Shown here one piece after another: positions 6,839 through 14,120 of a stretch of DNA of 18,934 nucleotides (positions are counted from its first letter, which is position 1; the number at the start of each line of letters is the position of its first letter). A model generated the notes under the pieces. It saw only the letters and a program-made list of their open reading frames with translations. It did no database searches and was not told the DNA's origin. The DNA comes from Aromatoleum sp. (GTDB taxonomy: Bacteria; Pseudomonadota; Gammaproteobacteria; Burkholderiales; Casimicrobiaceae), in assembly GCA_010365205.1 (NCBI GenBank), contig JAAFGU010000010.1, positions 1-18,934 of the forward strand, in the 5' to 3' direction. Position numbers and translations under genes: made by a program.

Positions 6839-7995
6839 GACCGCTCAGGTGGGGAATGGTCGGCGGCGGCCTTGGCGCCGGCATCGCGCCGACGCATCGC
6901 CGTGCCGCAAGCCTGGACGGCCGCTTCCAGTTGATCGCGGGCGCGTTCTCACGCGATCCGGAGCGCAACCGCGCCAGCGGCGAGGAGCTTCGGATCGCGC
7001 CGGACCGCGTCTATCGCGACTTCACCGCGATGGCGCACGCGGAATCGCGTCGCGGCGATGGCGTCGAGTGCGTGAGCATCGTCACGCCGAACGATACGCA
7101 CGCGGCAGCAAGCCTCGCCTTCATCCGCAACGGGATCGACGTCATCTGCGACAAGCCGATGGCGATGTCGCGCGCGGAAGCGCTCGCCGTGGAAAAGGCC
7201 GCGGCGGAGCACGGCGTGCTGTTCGCGCTGACGCACAACTACAGCGCCTATCCGATGGTGCTGGAGGCGCGGCATCTGGTGGACTCCGGCGAACTGGGTG
7301 CGATACGCGTGGTCGCCGTCGAATACGCACAAGGGACCCGCAACCGCCTACTGGAGGCGGAAGGCGACACGAAAATGGCCTGGCGCGTCGATCCCCGCGT
7401 CGCGGGACCGTCGACGGTGCTGGGCGACATCGGCACGCATGCCCATCACCTGCTGCGCAGAATGACCGGACTCGAGATCGAATCGCTGTCGGCGGAGCTG
7501 GCGACGATCGTCCCCGGGCGCAAGGCCGACGACGATGCGCACGTGAATCTGCGCTTTCGCGGCGGCGCGCGCGGCCGGCTGTGGGCCAGCATGGTCGCTG
7601 CCGGCAACGGCCACGGCTTGCGCATCCGCGTCTTCGGCGAGAAGGCGAGCCTGCACTGGGATCAGGAAACCCCGGACGAGCTTCAGCTGCGTGCTGACAA
7701 CGCGCCCTATCGAATCATGCGCCGCGGCGAAGCCTATCTTTGCGATGCTGCGAAGCACGCGTCGCGCACCAAGACGGGCAACCCGGAAGGCTATTTCGGC
7801 GCGTTCGGCAACGTTTACTCGGATGCCGCGGAAGCGATCTGCGCACGCCGCGCGGGCCGGCCCGCCGATCTCCTGGCGCGCACCTTCGCCACGGCACGCG
7901 ACGGCGTGCTCGGCATGGCGTTCATCGAGGCAGCCGTTGCGTCGCATGCGAATGGCGGGGCCTGGACCGACGCGACACTCGACGCGCGCCCGTGA
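6835..7995 (+). CDS. Gfo/Idh/MocA-family NAD(P)-dependent oxidoreductase, paralogue 1
   Basis: A 386-residue sugar or cyclitol dehydrogenase-type protein. The Rossmann glycine motif is GGGLGAGI (10-17). The catalytic Lys is K107 in CDKP, a variant of the usual EKP. The C-terminal sheet domain has DIGTHAHH (198-205), giving Asp198 and His202 as likely acid-base residues. It is longer than the other three paralogues here and includes the 'TKTGNPEGYFGAF' type segment near the C-terminus, seen in a clade often found in sugar catabolism. It begins inside the stop codon of the hydratase gene. Family enzymes oxidise a hydroxyl of a sugar, inositol or related polyol to a ketone, or the reverse. The substrate is unknown. 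Confidence 0.86.
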   Translation: MRPLRWGMVGGGLGAGIAPTHRRAASLDGRFQLIAGAFSRDPERNRASGEELRIAPDRVYRDFTAMAHAESRRGDGVECVSIVTPNDTHAAASLAFIRNGIDVICDKPMAMSRAEALAVEKAAAEHGVLFALTHNYSAYPMVLEARHLVDSGELGAIRVVAVEYAQGTRNRLLEAEGDTKMAWRVDPRVAGPSTVLGDIGTHAHHLLRRMTGLEIESLSAELATIVPGRKADDDAHVNLRFRGGARGRLWASMVAAGNGHGLRIRVFGEKASLHWDQETPDELQLRADNAPYRIMRRGEAYLCDAAKHASRTKTGNPEGYFGAFGNVYSDAAEAICARRAGRPADLLARTFATARDGVLGMAFIEAAVASHANGGAWTDATLDARP

Positions 7996-8023
7996 TCCGC
8001 CAACGACGACGATACGCCGAGCA

Positions 8024-8073
8024 TCTTTTGAAAATGCAATAGACGGTATTGTCGTCATTGCATGGACAAAAGA
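8024..8073. promoter_or_regulatory. Long symmetric dyad, probable operator, in the 161-base gap before the second Gfo/Idh gene
   Basis: TCTTTTG (8024-8030) mirrors CAAAAGA (8067-8073), and ATGCAAT (8034-8040) mirrors ATTGCAT (8057-8063), all on one axis at 8048.5. Each arm is 17 bases with 14 matched, around a 16-base centre. It is AT-rich in a GC-rich region and has no T tract placed as in a terminator, so a protein-binding operator is the best reading. Its right arm overlaps the proposed -35 box, a position suited to repression. Confidence 0.55.
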
Positions 8074-8091
8074 GGCCCGAAAATTTATCTT
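8063..8091 (+). promoter_or_regulatory. Candidate sigma-70 promoter for the 8157 gene and those after it
   Basis: TGGACA (8063-8068) matches TTGACA at five of six positions. TATCTT (8086-8091) matches TATAAT at four of six. The spacer is exactly 17 bases and AT-rich at its 3' end. Transcription would begin near 8098, leaving a leader of about 60 bases before ATG 8157. The gap is among the longest in the run and overlaps the dyad described separately. Confidence 0.4.
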
Positions 8092-8156
8092 GCCGCATCG
8101 GAGCCCGATCGCTGACCGCGCGTAACCCGCTCCTCAGTCGCAAGCATACGAAAATC

Positions 8157-9224
8157 ATGTCTATACCCAAGGTTCGCATTGCCGTCGCCGGCGCCGGCCA
8201 GATCGGCAAGCGGCACATCGAGCACATCCTCAAGAACGCGGAATGCACGCTGTCCGCGATCGTCGACCCGATGCTCGCGGCGATGGACTTTGCGCGCACA
8301 CTGGGCGTGCCGGCCCACGCGTCGCTCTCCGACCTGTTCGCGCAGGACCGTCCCGACGGCGTGATCATCGCGTCGCCGAATCAGCTTCACGTCGACCAGG
8401 CGCTGGCGTGCATCGCCGCCAAGGTGCCGACGCTGGTGGAGAAGCCCGTCGCGCACACGCTGGAGGCCGGCGTTCGCCTCGCCGAAGCGGCGGAGGCTGC
8501 CAACGTGCCGGTGCTGGTGGGCCACCACCGCCGCCACAGCTCGATCATGGCCAAGGCGGTCGAGGTAATCGAGAGCGGCGTGCTGGGCAAGATCGTGGCG
8601 GTGGTGGGCACCGCGCTCTTCTACAAGGCCGAGAACGAGGGCTACTACGACGGCGCGTTCTCGTGGCGTCGGGAGCCGGGCGGCGGCCCCATCCTGCTCA
8701 ACCTGATCCACGAAGTGGGCAACCTGCGCTCGCTGTGCGGCGAGATCGTCGCGGTGCAGGCGTTCACGTCCAACGCCACGCGCAACTTTCCCGTAGAAGA
8801 CACCGCGGCGATCACGCTGTCCTTCGCGAACGGTGCGCTGGGTACGTTCATGCTTTCCGACACCGCGGCCTCCGACCGGAGCTGGGAACACACGTCCGGG
8901 GAAGACCCGCGTTACGCGAAGGCCCACACCGACGAGGACGACTGCTACCTCGTCGCCGGCACCTTCGGCTCGCTCGCGATTCCCACGATGCGGCTCCAGC
9001 GCTTTGCGACGGCGGCGGACCAGTCGTGGCACAAGGCGCTCGCCAAGACCACGATTCCGCTCGAAGTCCTGGATCCGCTGGCGGGCCAGATCGCGAACTT
9101 CGCCGATGTGATCCGCGGCCGGGCCAAGCCGCTCGTCAGCGCGCGCGACGGCCTGCAGAACCTGCGCGTGGTCGACGCCATCGTCGAAGCGGCGAAGACG
9201 GGCCACGTCGTGCGCACGGCCTGA
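8157..9224 (+). CDS. Gfo/Idh/MocA-family NAD(P)-dependent oxidoreductase, paralogue 2
   Basis: A 355-residue dehydrogenase-type protein. The Rossmann motif is AGAGQIGKRH (11-20), and the catalytic Lys is K96 in VEKP. GHHRRHSSIM (122-131) is followed by the C-terminal GGGPILLNLIHEVGNLR (175-191). The 'GGGP..NLIH' pattern, with Asn182 and His185, marks a recognised subgroup distinct from the other three copies here. The start at ATG 8157 gives the compact family N-terminus MSIPKVRIAVAGAG. The frame is open further upstream, but that stretch is the AT-rich regulatory gap. There is no obvious Shine-Dalgarno. It is probably the first gene of a separate transcription unit. Substrate unknown, likely a polyol, sugar or cyclitol. 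Confidence 0.86.
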   Translation: MSIPKVRIAVAGAGQIGKRHIEHILKNAECTLSAIVDPMLAAMDFARTLGVPAHASLSDLFAQDRPDGVIIASPNQLHVDQALACIAAKVPTLVEKPVAHTLEAGVRLAEAAEAANVPVLVGHHRRHSSIMAKAVEVIESGVLGKIVAVVGTALFYKAENEGYYDGAFSWRREPGGGPILLNLIHEVGNLRSLCGEIVAVQAFTSNATRNFPVEDTAAITLSFANGALGTFMLSDTAASDRSWEHTSGEDPRYAKAHTDEDDCYLVAGTFGSLAIPTMRLQRFATAADQSWHKALAKTTIPLEVLDPLAGQIANFADVIRGRAKPLVSARDGLQNLRVVDAIVEAAKTGHVVRTA

Positions 9225-9255
9225 ACATGCGCAAACACCAAGTCAGGACCGATCC

Positions 9256-10197
9256 ATGAAGATCTGCATGCTGGGCTCGGGCGCCCTGGGCAGCGTCCTC
9301 GGCGGCGTGCTGACCGAAGGCGGCAACGACGTCTGGCTGATCGACGCCTGGGCCGGCCATGTCGATGCGATGAACGACCGCGGGCTCACGCTGCGCGACG
9401 GCGGCGTCGACCGCACGGTCAAGGTCAAGGCGAGAACCTCCCCCGAAGGCATCGGCCCGGCCGATCTCATCATCGTGCTGGTGAAGTCGTACCACACCAA
9501 GGAAGCGATCGAGAAGGCGGACGCGATCATCGGGCCCGATACCGTGGTGATGTCGCTGCAGAACGGCCTCGGCCACGAGGAAATTCTCGCCGACGCCGTC
9601 GGCCGCCAGCACGTGCTGGCCGGCAAGACCTACGCGGGCGGCGTGATGCTGGGACCCGGGCACGTGATCGCGGGGACCCGGGGCAAGCACACGTACATCG
9701 GCGAGCTCGACGGCCGCATCACCGGGCGCGCGACGCGCATTGCCGACACGATGACCCGCGCCGGTCTCGCCACCGAGGTGAGCGCCAACATCATGGGCAC
9801 GATGTGGGACAAGCTGCTGATCAACGTGGCCACCGGCGCGCTTGCCGGCATCACGCGGCTGCCCTACGGCGGACTGTACGGCGTGCCCGAGGTGCGGCAA
9901 TGCGCGCTCGCGGCGGTGGCGGAATGCATCTCGGTCGCGACGGCGCTCGGCGTGAAGCTCACGAGCGAAAATCCCGAGGACGCGTGGAATCTGGCGGCCG
10001 AAGGCCTGCCGAAGGAATTCAAGACCTCGATGCTGCAGAGCATCGAAAAGGGCGCGGCAACCGAGATCGACTTCATCAACGGCTCGGTGGTGCGCGCGGG
10101 CACACGGGCGAACGTGCCCACCCCCGTCAATCAAACGCTGGTCGCCTGCGTCAAGGGCATCGAGCTGTGGCTGGCGCAATACGCGCCCAAGCCGTGA
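9256..10197 (+). CDS. Ketopantoate reductase-family (ApbA/PanE) oxidoreductase, second copy
   Basis: A 313-residue relative of the gene at 3291. It shows the Rossmann motif GSGALGSV (7-14), LQNGLGHEE (101-109), catalytic Lys186 in MWDKLLIN with Asn190, and Glu270 in TEIDFINGSV. All residues required for 2-oxo acid reduction are present. The two copies share the layout around these motifs but differ in many loop positions, for example TRLPYGGLYGVPEVR here against TDMTSAAMVAIPELR in the first copy. They are therefore divergent paralogues rather than a recent duplication. AGGA lies upstream of ATG 9256. Together they suggest two different 2-oxo acids, or two stereochemical outcomes, in one pathway (inference). 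Confidence 0.86.
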   Translation: MKICMLGSGALGSVLGGVLTEGGNDVWLIDAWAGHVDAMNDRGLTLRDGGVDRTVKVKARTSPEGIGPADLIIVLVKSYHTKEAIEKADAIIGPDTVVMSLQNGLGHEEILADAVGRQHVLAGKTYAGGVMLGPGHVIAGTRGKHTYIGELDGRITGRATRIADTMTRAGLATEVSANIMGTMWDKLLINVATGALAGITRLPYGGLYGVPEVRQCALAAVAECISVATALGVKLTSENPEDAWNLAAEGLPKEFKTSMLQSIEKGAATEIDFINGSVVRAGTRANVPTPVNQTLVACVKGIELWLAQYAPKP

Positions 10198-10232
10198 TGC
10201 CCGGCGCGCGGTCACTGGAGAAAGAACGACGC

Positions 10233-10622
10233 ATGGCCTACGGGAACAAATCGTACGTCGAGCACGTCGCGTTGCGGGTGAAGGACATCGAGTGGCACAT
10301 CCGGTTCTTCCGCGAGGCGCTCGGCATGCCCGTGCGCGAGGTGGACGGCCCGCGCGAGCAGCCGAAACAGGTGTGGACGGTCGGGGGCATCCAGCTGATG
10401 GCCGATCCCGGATTCGCCGGGCCTGAAGGACGCCTCGCGCATCTGGGCGTGATGACGGAAGACCTCGATGCCGCGCTCGCGGCCGCTTATGCATGGGAAG
10501 GCGTCATGGCCATGCCGCAGGGCAGGAACTGGCTGGCGCTGCCGGATGGCCTGTGCGTCGAAGTGAATCAGGCCACCGGCAATGCGGTGGCAAGCGTACT
10601 GGCCGTCGATCCGCGGGCCTGA
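10233..10622 (+). CDS. VOC-superfamily (glyoxalase/extradiol dioxygenase fold) protein
   Basis: A 129-residue single VOC module pair. It starts with EHVALRVKDIEWHIRFFREALGM, the typical first beta-alpha-beta unit (written here in two halves: residues 10-19 and 20-32). His11, His70 (RLAHLGV) and Glu110 (LCVEVNQ) sit where VOC metal ligands are expected, with Gln54 as a possible fourth. VOC proteins include glyoxalases, epimerases, isomerases and small dioxygenases, so the chemistry is open. A metal-assisted isomerisation or proton transfer on a keto intermediate would suit the neighbours. ATG 10233 follows a GGAG with a rather long spacer. The same frame is open far upstream, but only as an antiparallel-frame shadow of the PanE-like gene. 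Confidence 0.78.
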   Translation: MAYGNKSYVEHVALRVKDIEWHIRFFREALGMPVREVDGPREQPKQVWTVGGIQLMADPGFAGPEGRLAHLGVMTEDLDAALAAAYAWEGVMAMPQGRNWLALPDGLCVEVNQATGNAVASVLAVDPRA

Positions 10623-10665
10623 GCGGCGCCCGCAGCAGAAACCGGATATTGGAGCGAGAGCGGAA

Positions 10666-11115
10666 ATGAAGAAGATCCTGATGCTGCACGGCGTGAACCA
10701 CGACATGTTCGGCAAGCGCGAGCCGAAGTACTACGGCACGATCACGCTGGCCGAGATCGACGCGAAGATGCGCGACCTCGGCCGGGAGCTGGGTGTGGAG
10801 GTGGTGAGCTTCCAGACCAACCACGAGGGCGCCATCTGCGAGCGCATCCACCAGGCCTACATGGAGAAGGTGGACGCCGTGGTGATCAACGCCGGCGCGT
10901 GGACGCACTACAGCTACGGGCTGCGCGACGCGCTCGCGATCCTGACGGTGCCGATCGTCGAGGTGCACATGTCTAACAACCACGCGCGGGACAAGTTCCG
11001 CCAGTACTCGGTGATCTCCGAGATCGCCAAGGGCTACATCGCCGGTTTCGGCATCGACAGCTATCTGCTGGGGCTACGCGCTGCCGTGTCGGCCAGCATT
11101 GCGGCAAAGGGCTGA
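10666..11115 (+). CDS. aroQ: Type II 3-dehydroquinate dehydratase (AroQ) family protein, copy A
   Basis: A 149-residue protein of the small dodecameric dehydroquinase family, which removes water from 3-dehydroquinate through an enolate. By my alignment with the M. tuberculosis enzyme, the catalytic set is intact: Asn11, lid Arg18 and Tyr23 (KREPKYYG), Asn75, His81, Glu99, His101, Ser103, Arg108 and Arg112. Several pocket-lining positions differ. The usual NGPN is HGVN (8-11), and THTSVALRD is THYSYGLRD (80-88), preceded by Trp79. It should be a dehydratase, but possibly on an altered substrate. A GGAGCGAGAG stretch precedes ATG 10666. A paralogue about 76% identical (hand count, 114 of 149) lies at 14121. 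A catabolic role is more likely than shikimate biosynthesis given the location. Confidence 0.85.
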   Translation: MKKILMLHGVNHDMFGKREPKYYGTITLAEIDAKMRDLGRELGVEVVSFQTNHEGAICERIHQAYMEKVDAVVINAGAWTHYSYGLRDALAILTVPIVEVHMSNNHARDKFRQYSVISEIAKGYIAGFGIDSYLLGLRAAVSASIAAKG

Positions 11116-11195
11116 TCGCACATGCGAGCGCGGGGACGGCAGGCTTGCAACGGCCGTCGATCCCATAGAGATCAATGAATACGGGAGCACGAGAA

Positions 11196-11657
11196 ATGGC
11201 GGAAGCCAAGTACTGGGACGACGCGAAGGAAGGCGACGAAGGGGTGAGCCCCACGATGACCGTCACCGGCGCGATGATCGATATGTATGCCGATGTGTCC
11301 GGCGATCACACGCCGCTGCACGTCGACGAGGAGTACGCGCGGAAGTCGCACTTCGGCGAGCGGGTGGCGCACGGCCTCTTCGGCCTGTCCGTCGCCGACG
11401 GCTTGAAGTGCCAGGCCGAATACCGCTTCCTGCCGGGGATGTCGCTCGGCTGGACCTGGGACTTCCTCCTGCCGATCCGGATCGGCGACACGCTGCACGT
11501 GAAGTTCCGCGTCGGCAGCATGCGGCCGTCGAACAGCAAGCCCGGCTGGGGCATCGTGATCATCCCGTGTGAACTCATCAACCAGCAAGGCGAAGTGGTC
11601 CACCGCGGCGAGCACAAGCTGATGATCCCGCGTCGGCCCGGCGCCACGGCAACCTGA
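11196..11657 (+). CDS. MaoC-family (hot-dog fold) acyl-CoA dehydratase/hydratase
   Basis: A 153-residue single hot-dog protein of the R-hydratase type, which adds or removes water on an enoyl-CoA or 3-hydroxyacyl-CoA. The signature VSGDHTPLHVDEEYA (34-48) contains the catalytic Asp37 and His42. The usual Asn after GD-x is Thr39 here. HFGERVAHGLFGLSV (52-66) matches the following family helix. A start at ATG 11196 is preferred because GGGAG (11183-11187) lies eight bases before it; an in-frame ATG at 11175 would add seven residues and include that site. It is followed by a CoA-transferase gene, so the pair implies handling of a CoA-bound hydroxy acid. Confidence 0.85.
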   Translation: MAEAKYWDDAKEGDEGVSPTMTVTGAMIDMYADVSGDHTPLHVDEEYARKSHFGERVAHGLFGLSVADGLKCQAEYRFLPGMSLGWTWDFLLPIRIGDTLHVKFRVGSMRPSNSKPGWGIVIIPCELINQQGEVVHRGEHKLMIPRRPGATAT

Positions 11658-11722
11658 TCGTGGCGCGGCGGACATTTCGGATCCGCCTTGACGCCGTCTT
11701 TTGATTCTAACGGAGCGAATTC

Positions 11723-12958
11723 ATGGCAACGCAACCCCTTCCGCTCGCGGGCATCCGTGTCGTCGACTACACGCACTTCCTGGCCGGACCGTACTTGAGC
11801 CGCTGCCTTGCCGGCCTCGGTGCCGAGGTGATCAAGGTCGAACGCCCGACCGCCGGCGACGCGGGCCGTCATCATCCGTACTTCATCGACGGCCAGAGCG
11901 GCTACTTCCTGCAGCAGAACATGGGCAAGCAGGGGCTGTGCGTGAACCTCAAGGACGCGCGCGGCCTGAAACTTGTGCACGAGCTCGTGCGCACGGCGGA
12001 CGTGTTCGTCGAGAACTACCGGCCCGGCGCGCTCGAGAAGCTGGGGCTGGGCTACAAGGCGCTCTCGCAACTCAATCCGCGCCTCGTCTACTGCTCGGTG
12101 TCGGCCTACGGCCACACGGGTCCCGACGCCTCGCGACCGGGCTTTGGCGTAATCGCCGAGGCGAAGAGCGGCGCGATGGCGATGCTCGGCGTGCCGGGAG
12201 AATCGCCGCCGCTTTTTCGGATGCCAATCGCCGACATGTACGCGGGGATTCACGGCGTGGCCGCGGTCTGCGCCGCGTTGCTCGGCCGCACCGCGACCGG
12301 CAAGGGTCAGCACGTCGACACCGCCCTGTACGATTGCATGGTGGGCATGCACGACTTCGCGGTGCAGTGCTACACGATGAGCGGCGGCAAGGAGATTCCG
12401 GTACAGACCGGATACGACCTGCCGCAGTCGACGGTCTACGGCGTGTTTCCGGCGCGCGACGGCAATCTGGTCATCGCTGCGCAGGTCGACGATGCGTGGA
12501 AGCGGCTGGCGAAGGTTATCGGCGGCGAGGCGCTGGCGGCCGACACGCGGTTCCATCACCCGGACGGGCGCAATGCGAATCGCGCGGAGATCCTGGGCCA
12601 GATCAAGGCGTGGACGAAGGCGCGGTCGGTCCAGGAATGCACCGCGGCGCTCGACGCGGCGGAGGTGCCGTGCGCGCCGGTGCAGAACATCGACGCGGTG
12701 CTGGCCGATCCGCAGGTCAAGGCGCGCAACATGATCGTCGAGCAGGAGCACCCGGTGCTGGGCAAGATCCGGCTCGCCAACGTGCCGTTCAAGTTTTCCG
12801 ACTGCGACGTGACGCTGCGCACGGCGGCGCCGCTGATGGGTCAACACAACCGCGAAATCGCGGCGAAGCTGGGTTTCGCGCAGGCGGAGATCGACGCGAT
12901 GGTGGCCGACGGCGTGCTCTACGCCGAGGAAGCCGTCGCGCGGCTCGCGGCCGCCTGA
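11723..12958 (+). CDS. CaiB/BaiF-type (family III) CoA-transferase
   Basis: A 411-residue protein that moves CoA between carboxylic acids, working as an interlocked dimer. The N-terminus LAGIRVVDYTHFLAGPYLS (split at residues 8-18 and 19-26) is a family hallmark, as are GAEVIKVERP (33-42) and ENYRPGALEKLGLGY (97-111). The catalytic aspartate is Asp171 in MPIADMYAGIHG, equivalent to Asp169 of formyl-CoA transferase. The C-terminal part has VPCAPVQNIDAVLADPQ. GGAG at 11712-11715 lies seven bases before ATG 11723. Substrates of this family include oxalate, benzylsuccinate, carnitine, itaconate and mesaconate, so the acid here cannot be named. It probably activates a ring-opened acid for the MaoC hydratase. 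Confidence 0.9.
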   Translation: MATQPLPLAGIRVVDYTHFLAGPYLSRCLAGLGAEVIKVERPTAGDAGRHHPYFIDGQSGYFLQQNMGKQGLCVNLKDARGLKLVHELVRTADVFVENYRPGALEKLGLGYKALSQLNPRLVYCSVSAYGHTGPDASRPGFGVIAEAKSGAMAMLGVPGESPPLFRMPIADMYAGIHGVAAVCAALLGRTATGKGQHVDTALYDCMVGMHDFAVQCYTMSGGKEIPVQTGYDLPQSTVYGVFPARDGNLVIAAQVDDAWKRLAKVIGGEALAADTRFHHPDGRNANRAEILGQIKAWTKARSVQECTAALDAAEVPCAPVQNIDAVLADPQVKARNMIVEQEHPVLGKIRLANVPFKFSDCDVTLRTAAPLMGQHNREIAAKLGFAQAEIDAMVADGVLYAEEAVARLAAA

Positions 12959-13005
12959 CGAAGACCCGCCGCCAGAGCGGCAGGAATCGAGTGGCGACGA
13001 GCGCA

Positions 13006-13998
13006 ATGAAGACGATACGCTGGGGCATTATCGGCTGCGGTGACGTCACCGAAGTCAAGAGCGGTCCCGGCTTCCGCAAGGCGGCGAATTCGCAATTGCT
13101 CGCGGTCATGCGACGCAATGGCGCGCTCGCTGCGGATTACGCGCGGCGTCACGGCGTCCCACGCTGGAACGATGATGCCGACGCGATCATCCACGCGCCC
13201 GACATCGACGCCGTCTACGTGGCGACGACGCCCGACTCGCATCGCGACTACGCGTTGCGCTGCGCGGCGGCCGGCAAGCCCGTGCTGGTCGAGAAGCCGA
13301 TGGCCATGGACCAGGGCCAGTGCGAGGACATGATCGCCGCGTGCAAAGCGGCCGGGGTTCCGCTGTGGGTCGCCTACTATCGGCGGACGCTGCCCCGGTT
13401 TGTCGCGGTGCGCGATCTGGTGCAAAGCGGCGCCATCGGCCCGGTGCGAATGGTGGTGAGCCGCCAGTTTCAGTCGCAGAAGCCTCCGGCGGAAATGAAC
13501 CCCGGTTCGCCGCCGTGGCGCGTCGACGCGACGCGCTCCGGCGGCGGCCTTTTCGTCGACATGGCGAGCCACACGCTCGACCTTCTCGACTTTCTGTTCG
13601 GGCCGATCGAGAAGGTCCGGGCATTCGCGGGCAACCAGGCGGGGGCCTACCGGCCGGAGGACATCGTCACGGCGAGCTATCATTTTGCGTCCGGCGTCCA
13701 CGGCAATGGCGCGTGGTGCTACGCTGCCGATCGCGAAGAGGAGTACAACGAGATCATCGGAGCGAACGGGCGCATCCGCTTCTCGACGACGAAACCCGTT
13801 CCCATTCGCGTGATGCGCGGCGATGCGATCGAGGAGATCGCGATCGACGATCCGCCGCATGTGCACCAGCCGTTGATAGAGACCATTGTCGACGAGCTCA
13901 ACGCGCAGGGACGGTGCCCGAGCACCGGCGAGTCCGGCGCGCGGACCACATGGGTCATCGACGAAATCCTGCGCGAGTTCCGCGCGGCATGCCGCTGA
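13006..13998 (+). CDS. Gfo/Idh/MocA-family NAD(P)-dependent oxidoreductase, paralogue 3
   Basis: A 330-residue dehydrogenase-type protein. The N-terminus is MKTIRWGIIGCGDVTEVKSGP (Rossmann motif GCGDVTE at 10-16), with catalytic Lys97 in VEKP and Tyr125 in AYYRR. The C-terminal catalytic pair in GGGLFVDMASHTLDLL is Asp185 and His189. The 'GCGDVTEVKSGPGF' opening is typical of a clade annotated as putative dehydrogenases or oxidoreductases of unknown substrate. ATG 13006 gives the usual short N-terminus. A GTG at 12991 with AGGA five bases before it is a real alternative and adds five residues. It lies 47 bases after the CoA-transferase gene. Confidence 0.86.
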   Translation: MKTIRWGIIGCGDVTEVKSGPGFRKAANSQLLAVMRRNGALAADYARRHGVPRWNDDADAIIHAPDIDAVYVATTPDSHRDYALRCAAAGKPVLVEKPMAMDQGQCEDMIAACKAAGVPLWVAYYRRTLPRFVAVRDLVQSGAIGPVRMVVSRQFQSQKPPAEMNPGSPPWRVDATRSGGGLFVDMASHTLDLLDFLFGPIEKVRAFAGNQAGAYRPEDIVTASYHFASGVHGNGAWCYAADREEEYNEIIGANGRIRFSTTKPVPIRVMRGDAIEEIAIDDPPHVHQPLIETIVDELNAQGRCPSTGESGARTTWVIDEILREFRAACR

Positions 13999-14054
13999 CG
14001 GTCGCGCGCGATGACGAACACGAAAAGAATCCTGCGGCAGCGAGTGGCTCCCGT

Positions 14055-14078
14055 AACCGTTGTCACGGTTGACCGGTT
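14055..14078. promoter_or_regulatory. Inverted and direct repeats (AACCGT half-sites) before the second aroQ
   Basis: AACCGT (14055-14060) and ACGGTT (14065-14070) form a six-pair dyad with a four-base centre. A third related half-site, CCGGTT, follows at 14073-14078, nine bases on. TTGACC (14069-14074) resembles a -35 box, but I find no well-spaced -10, so no promoter is called. The 122-base gap is large for this run and could hold a regulator site. Confidence 0.3.
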
Positions 14079-14120
14079 GGGTGGCCGCGGTACGTACTGA
14101 CTCTATGATGGAGAATCGAG

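Noticed and set aside
9804..10622. Extended + frame reaching back from the VOC gene into the second PanE-like gene
   Set aside because: The N-terminal half is an out-of-frame shadow. The VOC fold starts at ATG 10233.
11667..11702. GGCGGA/TCCGCC stem-loop before the CaiB-type gene, with TTTT further on
   Set aside because: The stem is six pairs with a nine-base loop, and the T run begins 12 bases after it, too far for an intrinsic terminator.
11701..13998. A single + frame of 765 codons that could suggest a large fusion protein ending in the third Gfo/Idh domain
   Set aside because: The first part runs out of frame over the CaiB-type gene and gives Arg-rich nonsense. Only the part from about 13006 matches a family.
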